Shown: positions 1 through 10,508, counted from the stretch's first letter. The stretch is 64,000 nt of DNA from Phocaeicola sartorii JCM 17136 = DSM 21941 (GCF_000614185.1 NZ_BAKM01000024.1:31489-95488); one strand, 5' to 3'. Notes: generated from the sequence alone by a model not told the origin. Made by a program: numbers and translations.

Positions 1-686
1 CCCATGCTGGTGTCCATGCATTTGCCGTCTTTGATAGCCGAGATGGAACCACCGTTGCCAATGTGGCAAGTGATAATTTTCTTTCCTTTCGGATCAACAC
101 CCAGGAACTCGCATACACGCTGTGAAACATAGCGGTGAGAAGTTCCGTGGAAGCCATAACGGCGCACACCATATTTTTCATACAGTTCGTATGGAATGGC
201 ATACATATATGCATAATCGGGCATAGTCTGGTGGAATGCCGTATCAAACACTCCTACTTGGGGAACATTGGGCAGAATAGCGGAAACAGCATTCACACCT
301 TTCAAGTTGGCCGGATTGTGAAGCGGAGCCAAATCATTACAAGCGATGAAAGCGTCCAGCACTTCTTTGTTCAGCAGTACGGATTCGCTGAAACGTTCTC
401 CGCCATGTACCATGCGGTGACCTACAGCATTGATTTCATCCAATGACTTGATGGCACCATATTCCGGGCTTACCAATGTGTTCAGAATGAATTCGATACC
501 CGCAGTATGTTCGGGAATGTCTTTTTCCAGTATTTTCTTCTCGCCGTTGGGCAAAGTCAGTTTCAGGAAAGAGCCTACCAGGCCAATTTTCTCGATACCG
601 CCCTGTGCCAGGACTTCTTTGGTAGTCATGTCAAATAATTTGTATTTGATAGAAGAACTACCGCAATTGAGCACTAATATTTTCAT
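1..686 (-). CDS. ackA: acetate kinase (partial, C-terminus outside window)
   Basis: Reading the minus strand from the ATG at 686 gives MKILVLNCGSSSIKYKLFD, the classic acetate/propionate kinase N-terminus, followed by the GHRMVHGGERF and HNPANL motifs and, near the window edge, RRYGFHGTSHRYVS and CHIGNGGSI. These build the nucleotide and acetate sites of the ASKHA fold. The enzyme interconverts acetyl phosphate and ADP with acetate and ATP in the cytoplasm, the ATP-yielding end of acetate fermentation. About 228 residues are visible of a family length near 400; the stop lies before base 1. It sits 24 bp downstream of pta in the same direction, so the two are surely one operon. No frame breaks in the visible part. 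Confidence 0.97.
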   Translation of the reverse strand, partial: MKILVLNCGSSSIKYKLFDMTTKEVLAQGGIEKIGLVGSFLKLTLPNGEKKILEKDIPEHTAGIEFILNTLVSPEYGAIKSLDEINAVGHRMVHGGERFSESVLLNKEVLDAFIACNDLAPLHNPANLKGVNAVSAILPNVPQVGVFDTAFHQTMPDYAYMYAIPYELYEKYGVRRYGFHGTSHRYVSQRVCEFLGVDPKGKKIITCHIGNGGSISAIKDGKCMDTSM

Positions 687-710
687 GATGTTGTTGTTTT
701 TGGAGGATGA

Positions 711-1724
711 TTATTTGTTTTCTTTAGCGGCAATTGCCTGATTGGCAGTAATGGCAATCATCTTGTAAACATCATCGATAGAGCAACCGCGTGACAGGTC
801 ATTCACCGGGCGGGCGATACCTTGCAGGATGGGGCCGATAGCGGTAGCGTGTCCCAGACGTTCTACCAATTTATAAGAGATATTACCTACTTCCAGACAA
901 GGAACAACCAGTACGTTTGCCTTGCCTGCAATTTCTGAGCCCGGAGCTTTGCTTGCACCGATGTGCGGCACCAAAGCAGCGTCGGCCTGTAACTCACCAT
1001 CAATCTTCAAATCGGGAGCCAGCTCCTTGGCGATTGCTAAAGCTTCCACTACCTTGTCTACCACTTCATGTTTGGCAGAACCTTTGGTTGAGAAACTCAG
1101 CATAGCTACACGAGGATCAATTCCGGCAACAGCCTTGGCGGTTTGAGCGGTACAAACAGCAATCTGAGCCAATTGGTTGGCATCCGGCATCGGAGTTACC
1201 GCAACGTCACCCATCACGATTACACCATTGTTTCCGTATTCGGGAGCATGAGTAAGCAGCAGCATGGCGCCAGACACACAAGTGATACCCGGAGTAGTCT
1301 TGATAATCTGCAAAGCAGGACGAAGTACATTGCCTGTGGTGTTGCGTGCGCCGGCCAATTGTCCGTCAGCATCACCTGCCTTGATGATAAGGCATCCCAA
1401 GTACAGCGGATCGATAACCAGTTTGCGAGCCTCTTCGATAGTCATACCTTTTTTCTTACGGAGTTCGCACAGTAATTGTGCATACTCTTCCTTCTTCGGG
1501 TGGTCTGTGGGATCGATAATAGTGGCTTTGCCGATGTTTCCCAATCCCCATTGTTTGGCCAGACTCATGATTTCATCGGGGTTTCCCAATAAAATAAGGT
1601 CGGCAACACCGTCTGTCAATATTTGGTTGGCAGCTTTTAATGTACGTTCTTCTGTTCCTTCCGGAAGAACAATGCGCTGTTTGTTTGCTTTCGCGCGCTC
1701 AACGATTTCAGAAATTAAATCCAT
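711..1724 (-). CDS. pta: phosphate acetyltransferase
   Basis: 337 residues, the normal size of the short (single-domain) phosphotransacetylase. It starts MDLISEIVERAKANKQRIVLP and shows family segments such as GTEERTLKAA, YLGCLIIKAGDADG, GSEIAGKANVLVVP and the C-terminal GPILQGIARPVNDLSRGCS. The enzyme converts acetyl-CoA and phosphate to acetyl phosphate and CoA, feeding acetate kinase encoded immediately downstream. It lacks the N-terminal regulatory domain of the long Pta form. First gene of the pta-ackA operon; a TAnnTTTG element on the minus strand lies inside a perfect palindrome about 50 bp upstream of the start. Reading frame intact. Confidence 0.97.
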   Translation of the reverse strand: MDLISEIVERAKANKQRIVLPEGTEERTLKAANQILTDGVADLILLGNPDEIMSLAKQWGLGNIGKATIIDPTDHPKKEEYAQLLCELRKKKGMTIEEARKLVIDPLYLGCLIIKAGDADGQLAGARNTTGNVLRPALQIIKTTPGITCVSGAMLLLTHAPEYGNNGVIVMGDVAVTPMPDANQLAQIAVCTAQTAKAVAGIDPRVAMLSFSTKGSAKHEVVDKVVEALAIAKELAPDLKIDGELQADAALVPHIGASKAPGSEIAGKANVLVVPCLEVGNISYKLVERLGHATAIGPILQGIARPVNDLSRGCSIDDVYKMIAITANQAIAAKENK

Positions 1725-1775
1725 GATAATATATTAATTATGTACGTTCTAAAGACGAGTGTTGTTTTTCACGAT

Positions 1776-1795
1776 GCAAAATTAGCTAATTTTGC
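1776..1795. promoter_or_regulatory. perfect 20-bp palindrome with back-to-back promoter elements
   Basis: GCAAAATTAGCTAATTTTGC is a perfect 20-bp inverted repeat. Each half contains TAATTTTG (minus strand at 1777-1784, plus strand at 1787-1794), matching the Bacteroidetes -7 consensus TAnnTTTG. It is 52 bp upstream of the pta start and 131 bp upstream of lrgA. It could be the pta-ackA promoter, an operator, or both; the divergent copy faces lrgA, which also has its own better-placed element at 1882. Confidence 0.55.
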
Positions 1796-1881
1796 AATAT
1801 CTACATTGCAAAATCAATATTATTTTTGGTTTAAAGTATGCTAAAAATGTATGTTATTGAACACTAAACGGGATGTTTCCT

Positions 1882-1889
1882 TAACTTTG
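1882..1889 (+). promoter_or_regulatory. -7 promoter element for lrgAB
   Basis: TAACTTTG matches the Bacteroidetes -7 consensus TAnnTTTG and lies 36 bp upstream of the lrgA start, giving a short AT-rich leader. Function is inferred from position and consensus. Confidence 0.6.
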
Positions 1890-1925
1890 CGCAGTTTTCA
1901 ATAAGTTTTAATAAATTAATAAGGT

Positions 1926-2279
1926 ATGATTCGTCAATGTGCCATATTATTTGGCTGTTTGGCTTTGGGTGAACTGATTGTTTTTTTGACGGGTATCAAG
2001 CTGCCGTCCAGCATTATAGGAATGCTGTCGCTCACCCTTTTTCTTAAGTTGGGTTGGATAAAACTGCAATGGGTGCAGGGACTGTCCGATTTCCTGGTTG
2101 CTAATCTGGGCTTTTTCTTTGTGCCGCCCGGTGTGGCGCTGATGCTTTATTTTGATATCATCAAGGCACAGTTCTGGCCGATAGTAATTGCGACGGTGGT
2201 CAGTACGGTTCTGGTACTGGTCGTTACAGGATGGGTTCATCAATTAGTTAGAAAATCAAATGGAATATTTAGAAAATAA
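1926..2279 (+). CDS. lrgA: LrgA/CidA family membrane protein
   Basis: 117 residues with about four hydrophobic segments (for example CAILFGCLALGELIVFLTG, SIIGMLSLTLFLKLG and WPIVIATVVSTVLVLVVTG) and the family signature GIKLPSSIIGMLSL plus FFVPPGVALM. LrgA/CidA proteins are small holin-like inner-membrane proteins; LrgAB pairs have been linked to control of murein hydrolase export and, in some bacteria, to uptake of pyruvate or export of by-products. Placement beside pta-ackA, the acetate overflow genes, fits a link to overflow metabolism, but that is inference. The stop overlaps the start of lrgB by 20 bp, so translation is likely coupled. Confidence 0.88.
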   Translation: MIRQCAILFGCLALGELIVFLTGIKLPSSIIGMLSLTLFLKLGWIKLQWVQGLSDFLVANLGFFFVPPGVALMLYFDIIKAQFWPIVIATVVSTVLVLVVTGWVHQLVRKSNGIFRK

Positions 2280-2954
2280 GTTCTTTTTGCTGGCACTCAC
2301 CTTCGGGGTGTTTTTTTTGTCACGTGTCTTGCAGAAAAAGACAGGATGGGTGGTGTTAAACCCCATTCTGCTTACCATTGCCGTGTTGATTCTGTTTTTA
2401 AAGTTCACCGGCATCAGTTATGAAACATATAATGAAGGAGGCCACCTGATTGAATTCTGGCTGAAACCGGCGGTGGTGGCATTGGGCGTACCGCTTTACT
2501 TGCAGCTGGAGATGATAAAGAAACAGTTGCTTCCTATTGTCATTTCGCAGTTGGCGGGGTGTCTGGTGGGATTGGTCGCTGTGGTGGTCATTGCCCGGTT
2601 GTTGGGAGCCACTCCGGATATTATTTGTTCATTGGCCCCTAAATCTGTGACGACCCCTATTGCTATGGAGGTGTCGAAAGCCACCGGAGGTATTCCCTCT
2701 TTGACGGCCGCTGTTGTGGTAGTGGTGGGGCTGTTCGGGGCGGTGTTCGGTTTCAAGGTACTCCGGTAGGTCATGTGGGGAGTCCTATTGCGCAAGGGCT
2801 TTCTATGGGGACGGCTACTCATGCGGTCGGTACTTCTACAGCAATGGAGATCAGTGGTAAATATGGAGCGTATGCCAGTCTGGGCTTGACTTTGAACGGA
2901 ATCATGACGGCTGTCTTCACACCGACAATTCTTAGATTATTAGGTGTGATTTAA
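2260..2954 (+). CDS. lrgB: LrgB/CidB family membrane protein (one frame break)
   Basis: MEYLENKFFLLALTFGVFF begins a LrgB protein with the typical SLAPKSVTTPIAMEVSKATGG motif around residue 130. The raw frame stops at 2769 after GAVFGFKVLR. Skipping one missing base near 2764-2769 continues with GHVGSPIAQGLSMGTATHAVGTS, the diagnostic LrgB C-terminus, and ends at 2954. The repaired protein is 231 residues, the usual LrgB size. Restoring one G to the GG after CTCC would give CGG GTA GGT. LrgB is the multi-spanning partner of LrgA. The break is most likely a sequence error, since the downstream part is perfectly conserved. Confidence 0.85.
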
Positions 2955-2966
2955 CAAAAAAGCTGT

Positions 2967-2974
2967 TATCTTTG
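2967..2974 (+). promoter_or_regulatory. -7 promoter element for the DUF2156/GNAT pair
   Basis: TATCTTTG, an exact TAnnTTTG match, lies 13 bp after the lrgB stop and 127 bp upstream of the DUF2156 start at 3102, leaving a leader of about 120 nt. Confidence 0.5.
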
Positions 2975-3101
2975 TTATATATAGAAATTCATCACAGATT
3001 GTGGAGGATCGGTTATGCCTTCAACGGGTATGGTCATTGGTCGCTCTGAATGAAATGAAGATGCTGTGATTTGTGGTGAGGAAACAAGCAACCCATATTT
3101 T

Positions 3102-4003
3102 ATGATAGAATTTAAAGATATAACTTTAGCGGATAAAGACTTGATACAGTCCTTTACCCTGAACAGCCAGCGTCGTAATTGCGACTTGTCCTTTGCCAAC
3201 TTGTGTAGCTGGCTCTTCCTGTATCAGACTAAATATGCCGTGATGGACAATTACCTGCTGCTGCGTTTCTATGCGGGAGAAGAATTGGCTACATGATGCC
3301 CGTCGGGACAGGAGATGTGAAACCTGTTCTCGAAGCGTTGATAGAGGATGCGGAAGAAATGGGAGCGAAACTGCGTATGCTGGGAGTGTGCGTGGGCACG
3401 AAAGCGGATATAGAGGCAGCGATGCCCGGACGCTTTACTTTTACGGAAGACCGGGATTACTTTGATTACATCTACCTGCGTACTGACCTGGCAACCTTGA
3501 AAGGGAAGCGGTTTCAGGCCAAACGTAATCACATCAACAAGTTCAAGAAACAGTATCCTGATTATGAATACAAGCCCTTGACTCCCGGATTGGTTCCCGA
3601 ATGTCTGAAGCTGGAAGAAGAATGGTGCCGCGCCAATAACTGCGAGGAACAATTGGCATTGGGGGCGGAACGCAAATCCATGACATACGCTTTGAACAAC
3701 CTGGAGGCGTTGGGACTGACGGGAGGCGTGCTTCATGTCAACGGAAAGATTGCCGCTTTCACATACGGTGCTCCCATCAATCATGAAACGTGGGATACTT
3801 GTGTGGAAAAGGCGGATACGGAGATAGAAGGGTCGTATGCCATGATTAACTATGAATATGCGAATCATATCGCCGAACAATATATATATGTAAACCGTGA
3901 GGAGGATCTCGGTCTGGAAGGCTTGCGCAAGGCGAAGCTTTCTTACCAGCCCGTTATTTTACTTGAAAAATGTATAGCGGAATTCAATGACCACAAAGAA
4001 TGA
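3102..4003 (+). CDS. DUF2156 (phosphatidylglycerol lysyltransferase-like domain) protein, one frame break
   Basis: Translation from ATG 3102 (MIEFKDITLADKDLIQSF) through NSQRRNCDLSFANLCSW and, after a break near 3287-3292, MMPVGTGDVKPVLEAL, KRFQAKRNHINKFKK and CLKLEEEWCR matches the DUF2156 fold, a double GNAT-like domain related to the aminoacyl-lipid synthase MprF C-terminus. The repaired protein has 300 residues, typical of the family. Restoring a G gives AGEELGYMMPVG. The ATG at 3102 was chosen over 3066 because alignable sequence begins there. The substrate is unknown; these proteins may transfer an amino acid or acyl group from a charged carrier. It overlaps the following acetyltransferase gene by 17 bp, so the two are probably coupled. 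Confidence 0.75.
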
Positions 4004-4996
4004 AGTGAAAGCATTATGGAAACTCTGCTTTACTGATAGCGATGAGTTTACCGACTTGTATTTCAAGATGAGATATAAGGATGAAATTAACAGAGTGGTT
4101 CGTGAAGACGGAAAGATTGTTTCCGCATTACAGACGATACCTTATCCCATGACTTTCTGTGGCGGGGTGATTCCCACTTCGTATATCTCGGGCGCTTGCA
4201 CGCATCCTGATTACAGGGAGCATGGAGCATGAGGCGTTTGCTGAAAGAAACGCACCGGCGCATGTATGAGGAAGGGATTTTATTGGCCTCGCTGATTCCT
4301 GCCGAGGAATGGTTGTTCGGATACTATGCCAAGTCGGGATACACTCCTGCTTTCGGGTATGCGGTGGAACAGGTTCGGAGGGACGGATTACACCCTTCGG
4401 CCGGTTGTCGGGTGGAGGTATGCGAGTCTCCCGGTGCGGAGCATTATCATTATTTTGATTCCCGTATGCGCGGACGCAGGAGTTGCATCCTGCATTCCCA
4501 CGAGGATTTTTTAGTCGTTATGGCCGATTTGAATCTGGGCAATGGCAAGTTGCTGATTGCCCGGGAAGCGGATGAAATGGTGGGAATGGCATTTACGGTA
4601 ATGGATGGTGGTACATTGTATATAAAGGAATTGCTGGCGGATACGGATGCGGTGCGTGATGCTTTATTGTACGACGCTGCCTATATATATAAGGTACAGG
4701 CGATGGAATGTTTAGTCCCTTCTTCTGGTCATCCCTTATTCTTGGGAATGGCAAGGGTCATTTGCGCGGAGAAGATGTTGAGGCTCTTTGCCCGTCGATA
4801 TCCGGCCTTGGAACTCTATCTGTTTGTTGAGGGGGATGAGGTGATTCCTGAGAACAACGGGTATTATACGGTGAAGGATGGAATCTGCCTTCGCGAAAGA
4901 ATGTACGGAAAGGAATACCAGTCCTGTACATTAGACCGTGTTGCCCGGCTGCTGCTGGAAGCGGAGCAACCGTATATGAGCCTGATGCTGAATTGA
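3987..4996 (+). CDS. GNAT family N-acetyltransferase, one frame break
   Basis: The N-terminal part (MTTKNEVKALWKLCFTDSDEF, TSYISGACTHPDYREHG) holds the acetyl-CoA binding R-x-x-G-x-A motif; the raw frame stops right inside it at 4232. One missing base near 4226-4229 (for example GCC ATG instead of GCATG) joins it to MRRLLKETHRRMYEEG, giving a 336-residue protein. The second half, up to EAEQPYMSLMLN, is a further GNAT-like or sterol-carrier-like region as in Eis-type acetyltransferases. Acceptor substrate unknown. It overlaps the DUF2156 gene upstream by 17 bp, suggesting a two-gene operon. Followed by a 628-bp gap. Confidence 0.75.
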
Positions 4997-5624
4997 TTGG
5001 TAGCATATCAGTCGTTTCCTTGTCTTTATGATGAAAAACTTGGGCCGCTTTTTCAGTATCGTGAAGAGCGGATGTGCCCATAAGTAGGTATGATGAATTT
5101 ACGCGTATGTATGCGCAGAGGCGCATGTATGGTTTGGGGGTTACTCTCCTGATGGAATTTCTTCCTCCCTCAGCCTTAAAAATCACCATTAGTGGGGATT
5201 GTGCAGGTTATAAATACTTCGCAACTTTGCACACACAAAAGAGAAGATGTAAGAACTGTATTTTAACAGCGTCAGCTGGAATTGACGGGTACTGTTTATT
5301 CCAGACGCTCCGGTACTTATCCGTTTTTAACGTTTCATACACTTCGGATAGTGTCCGTCGGGCCTATCTCATTTTTTCTGTAAAATAATTATGGGTTTGA
5401 ACAGGCTTCTTCTGTGGAGTTGGAGCAATCTTTATTCATATCCGTTACTAGTTGCTGTATGTCTGATATTCCCATGTTAAAATTGCCATGTGATCAGTTT
5501 GGGTTTTAGGGGATAGGAATTACAGCATTGGAAGACGAGAAACAAGATCATTGAAAGCTCTGCCGGAGAACCTGTTTTTTTTAGGGTAAATGGAGAATTA
5601 ATCATTAAATAAGAATTTCTGAAT
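4997..5624. other. 628-bp intergenic region with one hairpin
   Basis: No credible protein-coding gene; the short open frames here show no family features. The only clear structure is a hairpin at 5269-5308, whose arms GCGTCagcTGGAAT and ATTCCAGACGC pair apart from a 3-nt bulge. CAACTTTG at about 5221-5228 is a near match to the -7 consensus. Just before the receptor start there is TTAATCATTAA at about 5594-5604, a small palindrome too weak to call a Fur box. Confidence 0.4.
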
Positions 5625-8206
5625 ATGAAAAAACTAACTGTTTTAATAATTTGTTTATGCTATGCATTCGCTTCGGCAATGGCTGGCGATGAGAAAACAT
5701 TGAACAAGTCTGATGCAAACATGATAGGCCATGTGTTGGACAAGGATACGAAAGAACACTTGGCCTATATCACAGTTGCCTTGAAAGGTACCACTGTAGG
5801 CACTGTGACCGATGCTACCGGTCATTATTACCTGAAGAACCTTCCCGAAGGAGACTTTACCCTCGAAGTAAGTTCGGTAGGTTATAAAACAGTCAGCCGT
5901 AAGGTGCATCTGAAACGTGGGAAAACATTGGAGGAGGATTTTGAACTGGAACAAGATGCCATAGCACTGGATGCGGTGGTTGTTTCTGCCAACCGTAATG
6001 AAACCAAACGCAAACTGGCCCCTACACTGGTCAATGTGCTGGATGCGAAATTGTTTGAGCGTACGGAATCGACAGACTTGGCGCAAGGATTGAAATTCCA
6101 GCCGGGTGTGCGTGTGGAGACCAATTGCCAGAATTGCGGATTCAGCCAGGTACGTATTAACGGACTCGACGGGCCTTATTCACAAATACTGATTGACTCC
6201 CGCCCCGTATTCAGCGCTTTGGCCGGAATTTACGGACTGGAACAGATACCGGCTAACATGATTGAGCGGGTGGAAGTGATGCGTGGAGGAGGTTCGGCTT
6301 TGTTCGGTTCTTCCGCTATTGCCGGAACCATCAACATCATCACCAAAGAACCGATGAGTAATTCGGCCAGCCTTTCACACCAGATACGCGGACTGGGAGG
6401 CTTGGGGACCTTTGAAAATACCACCAACTTCAACGGCTCTATCCTGATGGATAATAATAAGGTAGGAGTGACCTTGTTCGGACAGACGCGTCACCGTTCG
6501 GGATATGACCGTGATAAAGACGGCTATACTGAAATGCCGATGCTGGACGGACGTACATTGGGATTCAGAGCCTTTATAAAACCAAGCAACTATTCGAAGG
6601 TTACAGCCGAATACCATAACACGCACGAGTTCAGAAGAGGAGGTGACTTGTTGCATAATGAGCCTCATAACGCTCACATAACCGAACAGTTGGAGCATAC
6701 CAACAACCTGGGTAGCTTGAATTATACGCTTTTCAGCCCCAATGGGAAACATCACCTGAACGCCTATGCCTCTTTTATGAAGGTAAGCCGCAAGAGCTAT
6801 TACGGAGGAGATGAGAAACTGGCTTCGGACATACTTACCAAAGGACAAGAAAATCTGGATGCCAAGAAGGACGCGTTTGCGGAACAGTTCAAGAAAGACC
6901 ATCCGGAATTATCTGAAGAAGAACTTGGAGCAAAGGTGGATAATGAATTTGGACAATTACCTTTTGGCGGACTGGACAACAGCGAAATGGAGACATTGGT
7001 GAAGCGCATGGCTTCTTACGGACGTACCGAGGGCATGACCTATATGATGGGCGCCCAGTATTCTTATGACATCGACAAACTGTTGTTTATGCCTTCACAG
7101 CTGACCTTAGGGGTGGAATATACCCACGACAAGCTGGATGATATCAGCGGCTACCGTCCCGCACCGATTTCTCAAAAGGTACATGTGCAGAGCGCTTTCC
7201 TGCAAAATGAATGGAAAAATGAATGGTGGAGCATCCTTGTCGGTGCGCGTGTGGACAAGCATGCTTTGGTGAAACATGCCATTATAAGCCTCGTGCCAAC
7301 TTGCGTTTCAATCCGGTTAAGGAACTCAGCCTGCGCGTAAGCTACAGCAAAGGATTCCGTGCCCCGCAATTGTATGATGAGGACTTACATGTGGACAATG
7401 CCGGCGGTGAACTGATTCTTTCCGAGAACTCTTCGTCATTGAAAGAGGAAACTTCCCACAGCCTGAGCGCATCGGCAGACTGGTATCACCGCTTCGGTGC
7501 ATGGCAACTTAATTTGATGGTGGAAGGATTCTATACACAACTGAAAGATGCTTTCAGTTCCACCCAGCAAGATGCCCCCGGAGGAGGCAAAGTGAAAATC
7601 CGTATAAACTCGGATGGCGCAAAGGTATATGGTGGAAATTTGGAAGCTAGAATCGCTTATCTGAACTATGTACAGTTGCAAACCGGACTCACCGTCCAGA
7701 AAAGTTTATGGGATAAGGAACAGCAATGGGATGACGGCGATGCGTTTGCCACACGCCGCATGTATCGTACTCCGGACGTATATGCTTATTTTGTAGGTAC
7801 AGCCAACTTTACCAAGAAGTTTGCACTTACCGTTTCCGGGAACTATACCGGCAAGATGCTGGTGGGGCACCTGATTCCGACCGATGAGGATGGAAAAGTG
7901 GAAATGTTCTATAACCAGCCTGCGGCCATTATTCATACTGAACGTCTCCAGAACGGACCGGGACAGACCGTCTCTACTTACGGAGCACGCACCTTCAAGA
8001 CACCAGGGTTCTTTGAACTGGGATGCAAGCTGTCCTATGATTTCTCTCTGTACAAAATGGCTACGCTTCAAGTGTCTGCCGGTGTACAGAACATCTTCAA
8101 TGCTTATCAAAAAGACTTTGACAGAGGTCCTTTGAGAGACTCTGCATACATCTATGGGCCGGGAGCGCCGCGCTGCTATTTTGCCGGCATGAAAATAAGC
8201 TATTAG
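5625..8206 (+). CDS. TonB-dependent outer membrane receptor (one frame break)
   Basis: Signal peptide (MKKLTVLIICLCYAFASAMA), then a carboxypeptidase-regulatory-like domain (residues about 30-110, DATGHYYLKNLPEGDFTL), a plug domain (about 115-245, with CQNCGFSQVRINGLDGPYSQ and MRGGGSALFGSSAIAGTINI) and a 22-strand barrel. The raw frame breaks near 7288-7291; restoring one C (AGC CCT CGT) joins KHAIIS to PRANLRFNPVKELSLRVSYSKG and ends in a C-terminal strand near NIFNAYQKDFDRG. The repaired protein has 860 residues. It energises uptake of a bulky ligand through TonB. Ligand unknown; the nearby second receptor and feoAB suggest an iron compound or haem. Followed by an intrinsic terminator at 8261-8314. 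Confidence 0.85.
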
Positions 8207-8260
8207 TAATTAACCAAGCTTGTAGAGACAGATAATAATCAGATTAAATCCAAGAACGGG

Positions 8261-8314
8261 AATCCTCTTATTTTTTCACTATTGCCAGATAGGGATTAAG
8301 TAAGAGGATTTTTT
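8261..8314 (+). terminator. intrinsic terminator after the first TonB receptor
   Basis: Perfect 10-bp arms AATCCTCTTA (8261-8270) and TAAGAGGATT (8301-8310), the right arm running into a T-run. It separates the two receptor genes transcriptionally. Confidence 0.7.
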
Positions 8315-8327
8315 CAATCATAAAAAG

Positions 8328-10508
8328 ATGAAGGCAAATACCATTAAATTAATCATAACACTGTTGGGGGTGGCTTCTTTCGCGTATGGGCAAAATACAC
8401 TTACCGTCATGGTCAGGGATAAGGAGGATAAAGAACTGCTGGCGGGAGCCGTTGCCGTTTTGGAACATACGTCCCGGACGGCTGTTTCGGACAAAGACGG
8501 GATATTGATCCTTACAGGCATACCCGATGGTGAGCATGAAATTTCTTTCAGCTATGTGGGTTATAAGAGTGACACCCGGACTTATCGCTTTCCCGAAACC
8601 GCTTCCGATACGCTCAGGGTATATCTCGTTCCGGATGCGGAAGAGTTGGAAGAAGTGATTGTTCAGGCTACCAGAGGCACGCGCACCATACAAAACATAC
8701 CGACCCGCATTGAGTTTATGTCTGCCGAGGAACTGGATGAAAAAGCCAGTATGAGTCCCGGTGATATACGTATGTTGCTGAGTGAAAGTACGGGAATCTC
8801 CACCGGACAGACCTCTGCAGCTTCGGGAAATGCCACGATCCGCATCCAAGGACTGGAAGGGCGGTACACCCAGATTTTGAAAGACGGTTTTCCTGCTTTT
8901 TCGGATGCTGCAAGTGGGTTGGGACTGCTGCAGACGCCTCCGTTGGATTTGAAGCAGGTAGAGGTGATAAAAGGCTCGGCTTCCACCCTCTATGGGGGTG
9001 GAGCGATAGCAGGTTTGATCAACTTGGTTTCCAAAGTTCCGGAGGAAAAGCGGGAACTCAGCCTGCTGCTCAACGGAACGACGGGCAACGGGCTGGACAC
9101 CGGTGTGTTCTGGGGACAGCGTGGCGGGAAAGTGGGTGGAACTTTCCTGGCGGCTTATAACAGAAACTGGGGGTACGCTCCCGGTGGAACCGCTTTTACT
9201 GCTATTCCCGCTTTTGACCGATATACGCTGAATCCCAAACTTTTTCTCTATTTATCGCCACATACCGAATTGAATTTGGCTTTGGAAACGATGTTCGAAA
9301 ATCGTTTGGGAGGCGATATCCTTTATGTGAAGGGAAGGGGAGATAGCGTCCATTCTTACTATGAGCGGAATAAGACTCGGCGACATGCCGTACGGTTGGC
9401 TGTGGACCATCGGTGGAATGAACAAAACAGGTTGGCGTTCAAGAGCAGCGTCACTTATGATGACCGGAAAATGAGCGAGCCTGCTTTTCGCTTCGAAGGC
9501 AGCCAGCTTTCTTCTTTCCATGAGCTTTCTTTGGTGCAGACTCGCAGCCGTTCTGAGTGGGTAGGCGGAATCAACCTTTGGACGGAGCGTTTCAAAGAAC
9601 GGAGGTTGTCCGCTTTCCCGTTGAGGAATTACAACCAAGCCACATTGGGGGCATTTGTCCAGAACGACTGGAAAGTGGCGGAGTGGTTTGATTGGGAAGC
9701 GGGATTACGCGCCGATTATGTTTCCGGCTACGGGTATGCCCTGCTGCCGCGAGTATCGGCCCATTTTAAAGTAACCGACCGTCTTTCTTCCCGGCTGGGG
9801 GGAGGATTCGGCTACAAAGTCCCTACCATTTTTACGGAAGATACCGAAAGACTCCAATATAAAGGTGTGTTGCCGGTAGATAAGAAGCATAGCAAGCTGG
9901 AGAGGAGTTACGGCCTGAACTGGGATGTGAATTATGTCACTTCCCTTTGCGATGACCGTGTTTCCTTTAGTGTCAATCAGTTGTTTTTTTATACCTATTT
10001 GCAGTCACCGTTATTCTTGCGGGAACTGGAAGGAGGGTTGTATCAGTTGGAACAGTCCGGGCACATGGCTACCCGGGGTGGGGAAACCAATGTGAAGATC
10101 GGTTATGAAGACCTGCATTTGTATGTGGGTTATACATTTACGGATGCAGGGACGCATGAAGCGGGAGGCGGCTGTCATGAAAACACGCTGGTTCCCAAGC
10201 ATCGCATCAATGCCGTATTGATGTATGAGGTGGAAGATAAGTGGAGGATAGGTCTGGAATCTTATTATTTCAGCTCTCAGAAGCTGAATGACAGCAGCCG
10301 GGGAAAAGCCTATATGATATGTGGCTTCATGATTGAAAAAATATGGGAGAACTTTTCGCTCTTCGCCAATTTTGAGAACTTTACGGACAGAAGGCAGACC
10401 CATTTTGACACCATCAACACAGGCAGTATCACTCATCCGGTCTTTCGTGATATTTATGCTCCGCTGGACGGCTTTGTGATGAACGGAGGTGTTAAATTGA
10501 GGTTTTAA
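8328..10508 (+). CDS. TonB-dependent outer membrane receptor, probably for an iron compound
   Basis: 726 residues, frame intact. Signal peptide MKANTIKLIITLLGVASFAYG; a carboxypeptidase-regulatory-like domain to about residue 105; plug domain about 110-235 containing ATIRIQGLEGRYTQILKDG and IKGSASTLYGGGAIAGLINLV; then the beta-barrel ending LDGFVMNGGVKLRF with the usual terminal aromatic. The plug sequence resembles siderophore and haem receptors of the CirA/FepA kind. It stands 121 bp after the first receptor, beyond a terminator, so it may have its own promoter although no clear TAnnTTTG element was seen. feoA-feoB follow 539 bp downstream on the same strand. Confidence 0.87.
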   Translation: MKANTIKLIITLLGVASFAYGQNTLTVMVRDKEDKELLAGAVAVLEHTSRTAVSDKDGILILTGIPDGEHEISFSYVGYKSDTRTYRFPETASDTLRVYLVPDAEELEEVIVQATRGTRTIQNIPTRIEFMSAEELDEKASMSPGDIRMLLSESTGISTGQTSAASGNATIRIQGLEGRYTQILKDGFPAFSDAASGLGLLQTPPLDLKQVEVIKGSASTLYGGGAIAGLINLVSKVPEEKRELSLLLNGTTGNGLDTGVFWGQRGGKVGGTFLAAYNRNWGYAPGGTAFTAIPAFDRYTLNPKLFLYLSPHTELNLALETMFENRLGGDILYVKGRGDSVHSYYERNKTRRHAVRLAVDHRWNEQNRLAFKSSVTYDDRKMSEPAFRFEGSQLSSFHELSLVQTRSRSEWVGGINLWTERFKERRLSAFPLRNYNQATLGAFVQNDWKVAEWFDWEAGLRADYVSGYGYALLPRVSAHFKVTDRLSSRLGGGFGYKVPTIFTEDTERLQYKGVLPVDKKHSKLERSYGLNWDVNYVTSLCDDRVSFSVNQLFFYTYLQSPLFLRELEGGLYQLEQSGHMATRGGETNVKIGYEDLHLYVGYTFTDAGTHEAGGGCHENTLVPKHRINAVLMYEVEDKWRIGLESYYFSSQKLNDSSRGKAYMICGFMIEKIWENFSLFANFENFTDRRQTHFDTINTGSITHPVFRDIYAPLDGFVMNGGVKLRF

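Noticed and set aside
5074..5388. 104-residue open frame between the GNAT and TonB receptor genes
   Set aside because: No family motif, odd composition, and it crosses a hairpin; probably chance.
5594..5604. Fur-like box before the first TonB receptor
   Set aside because: Only an 11-bp AT palindrome; too short and too common to call.
4997..5624. Cobalamin riboswitch upstream of the TonB receptor
   Set aside because: None of the conserved B12-box or core elements were found.
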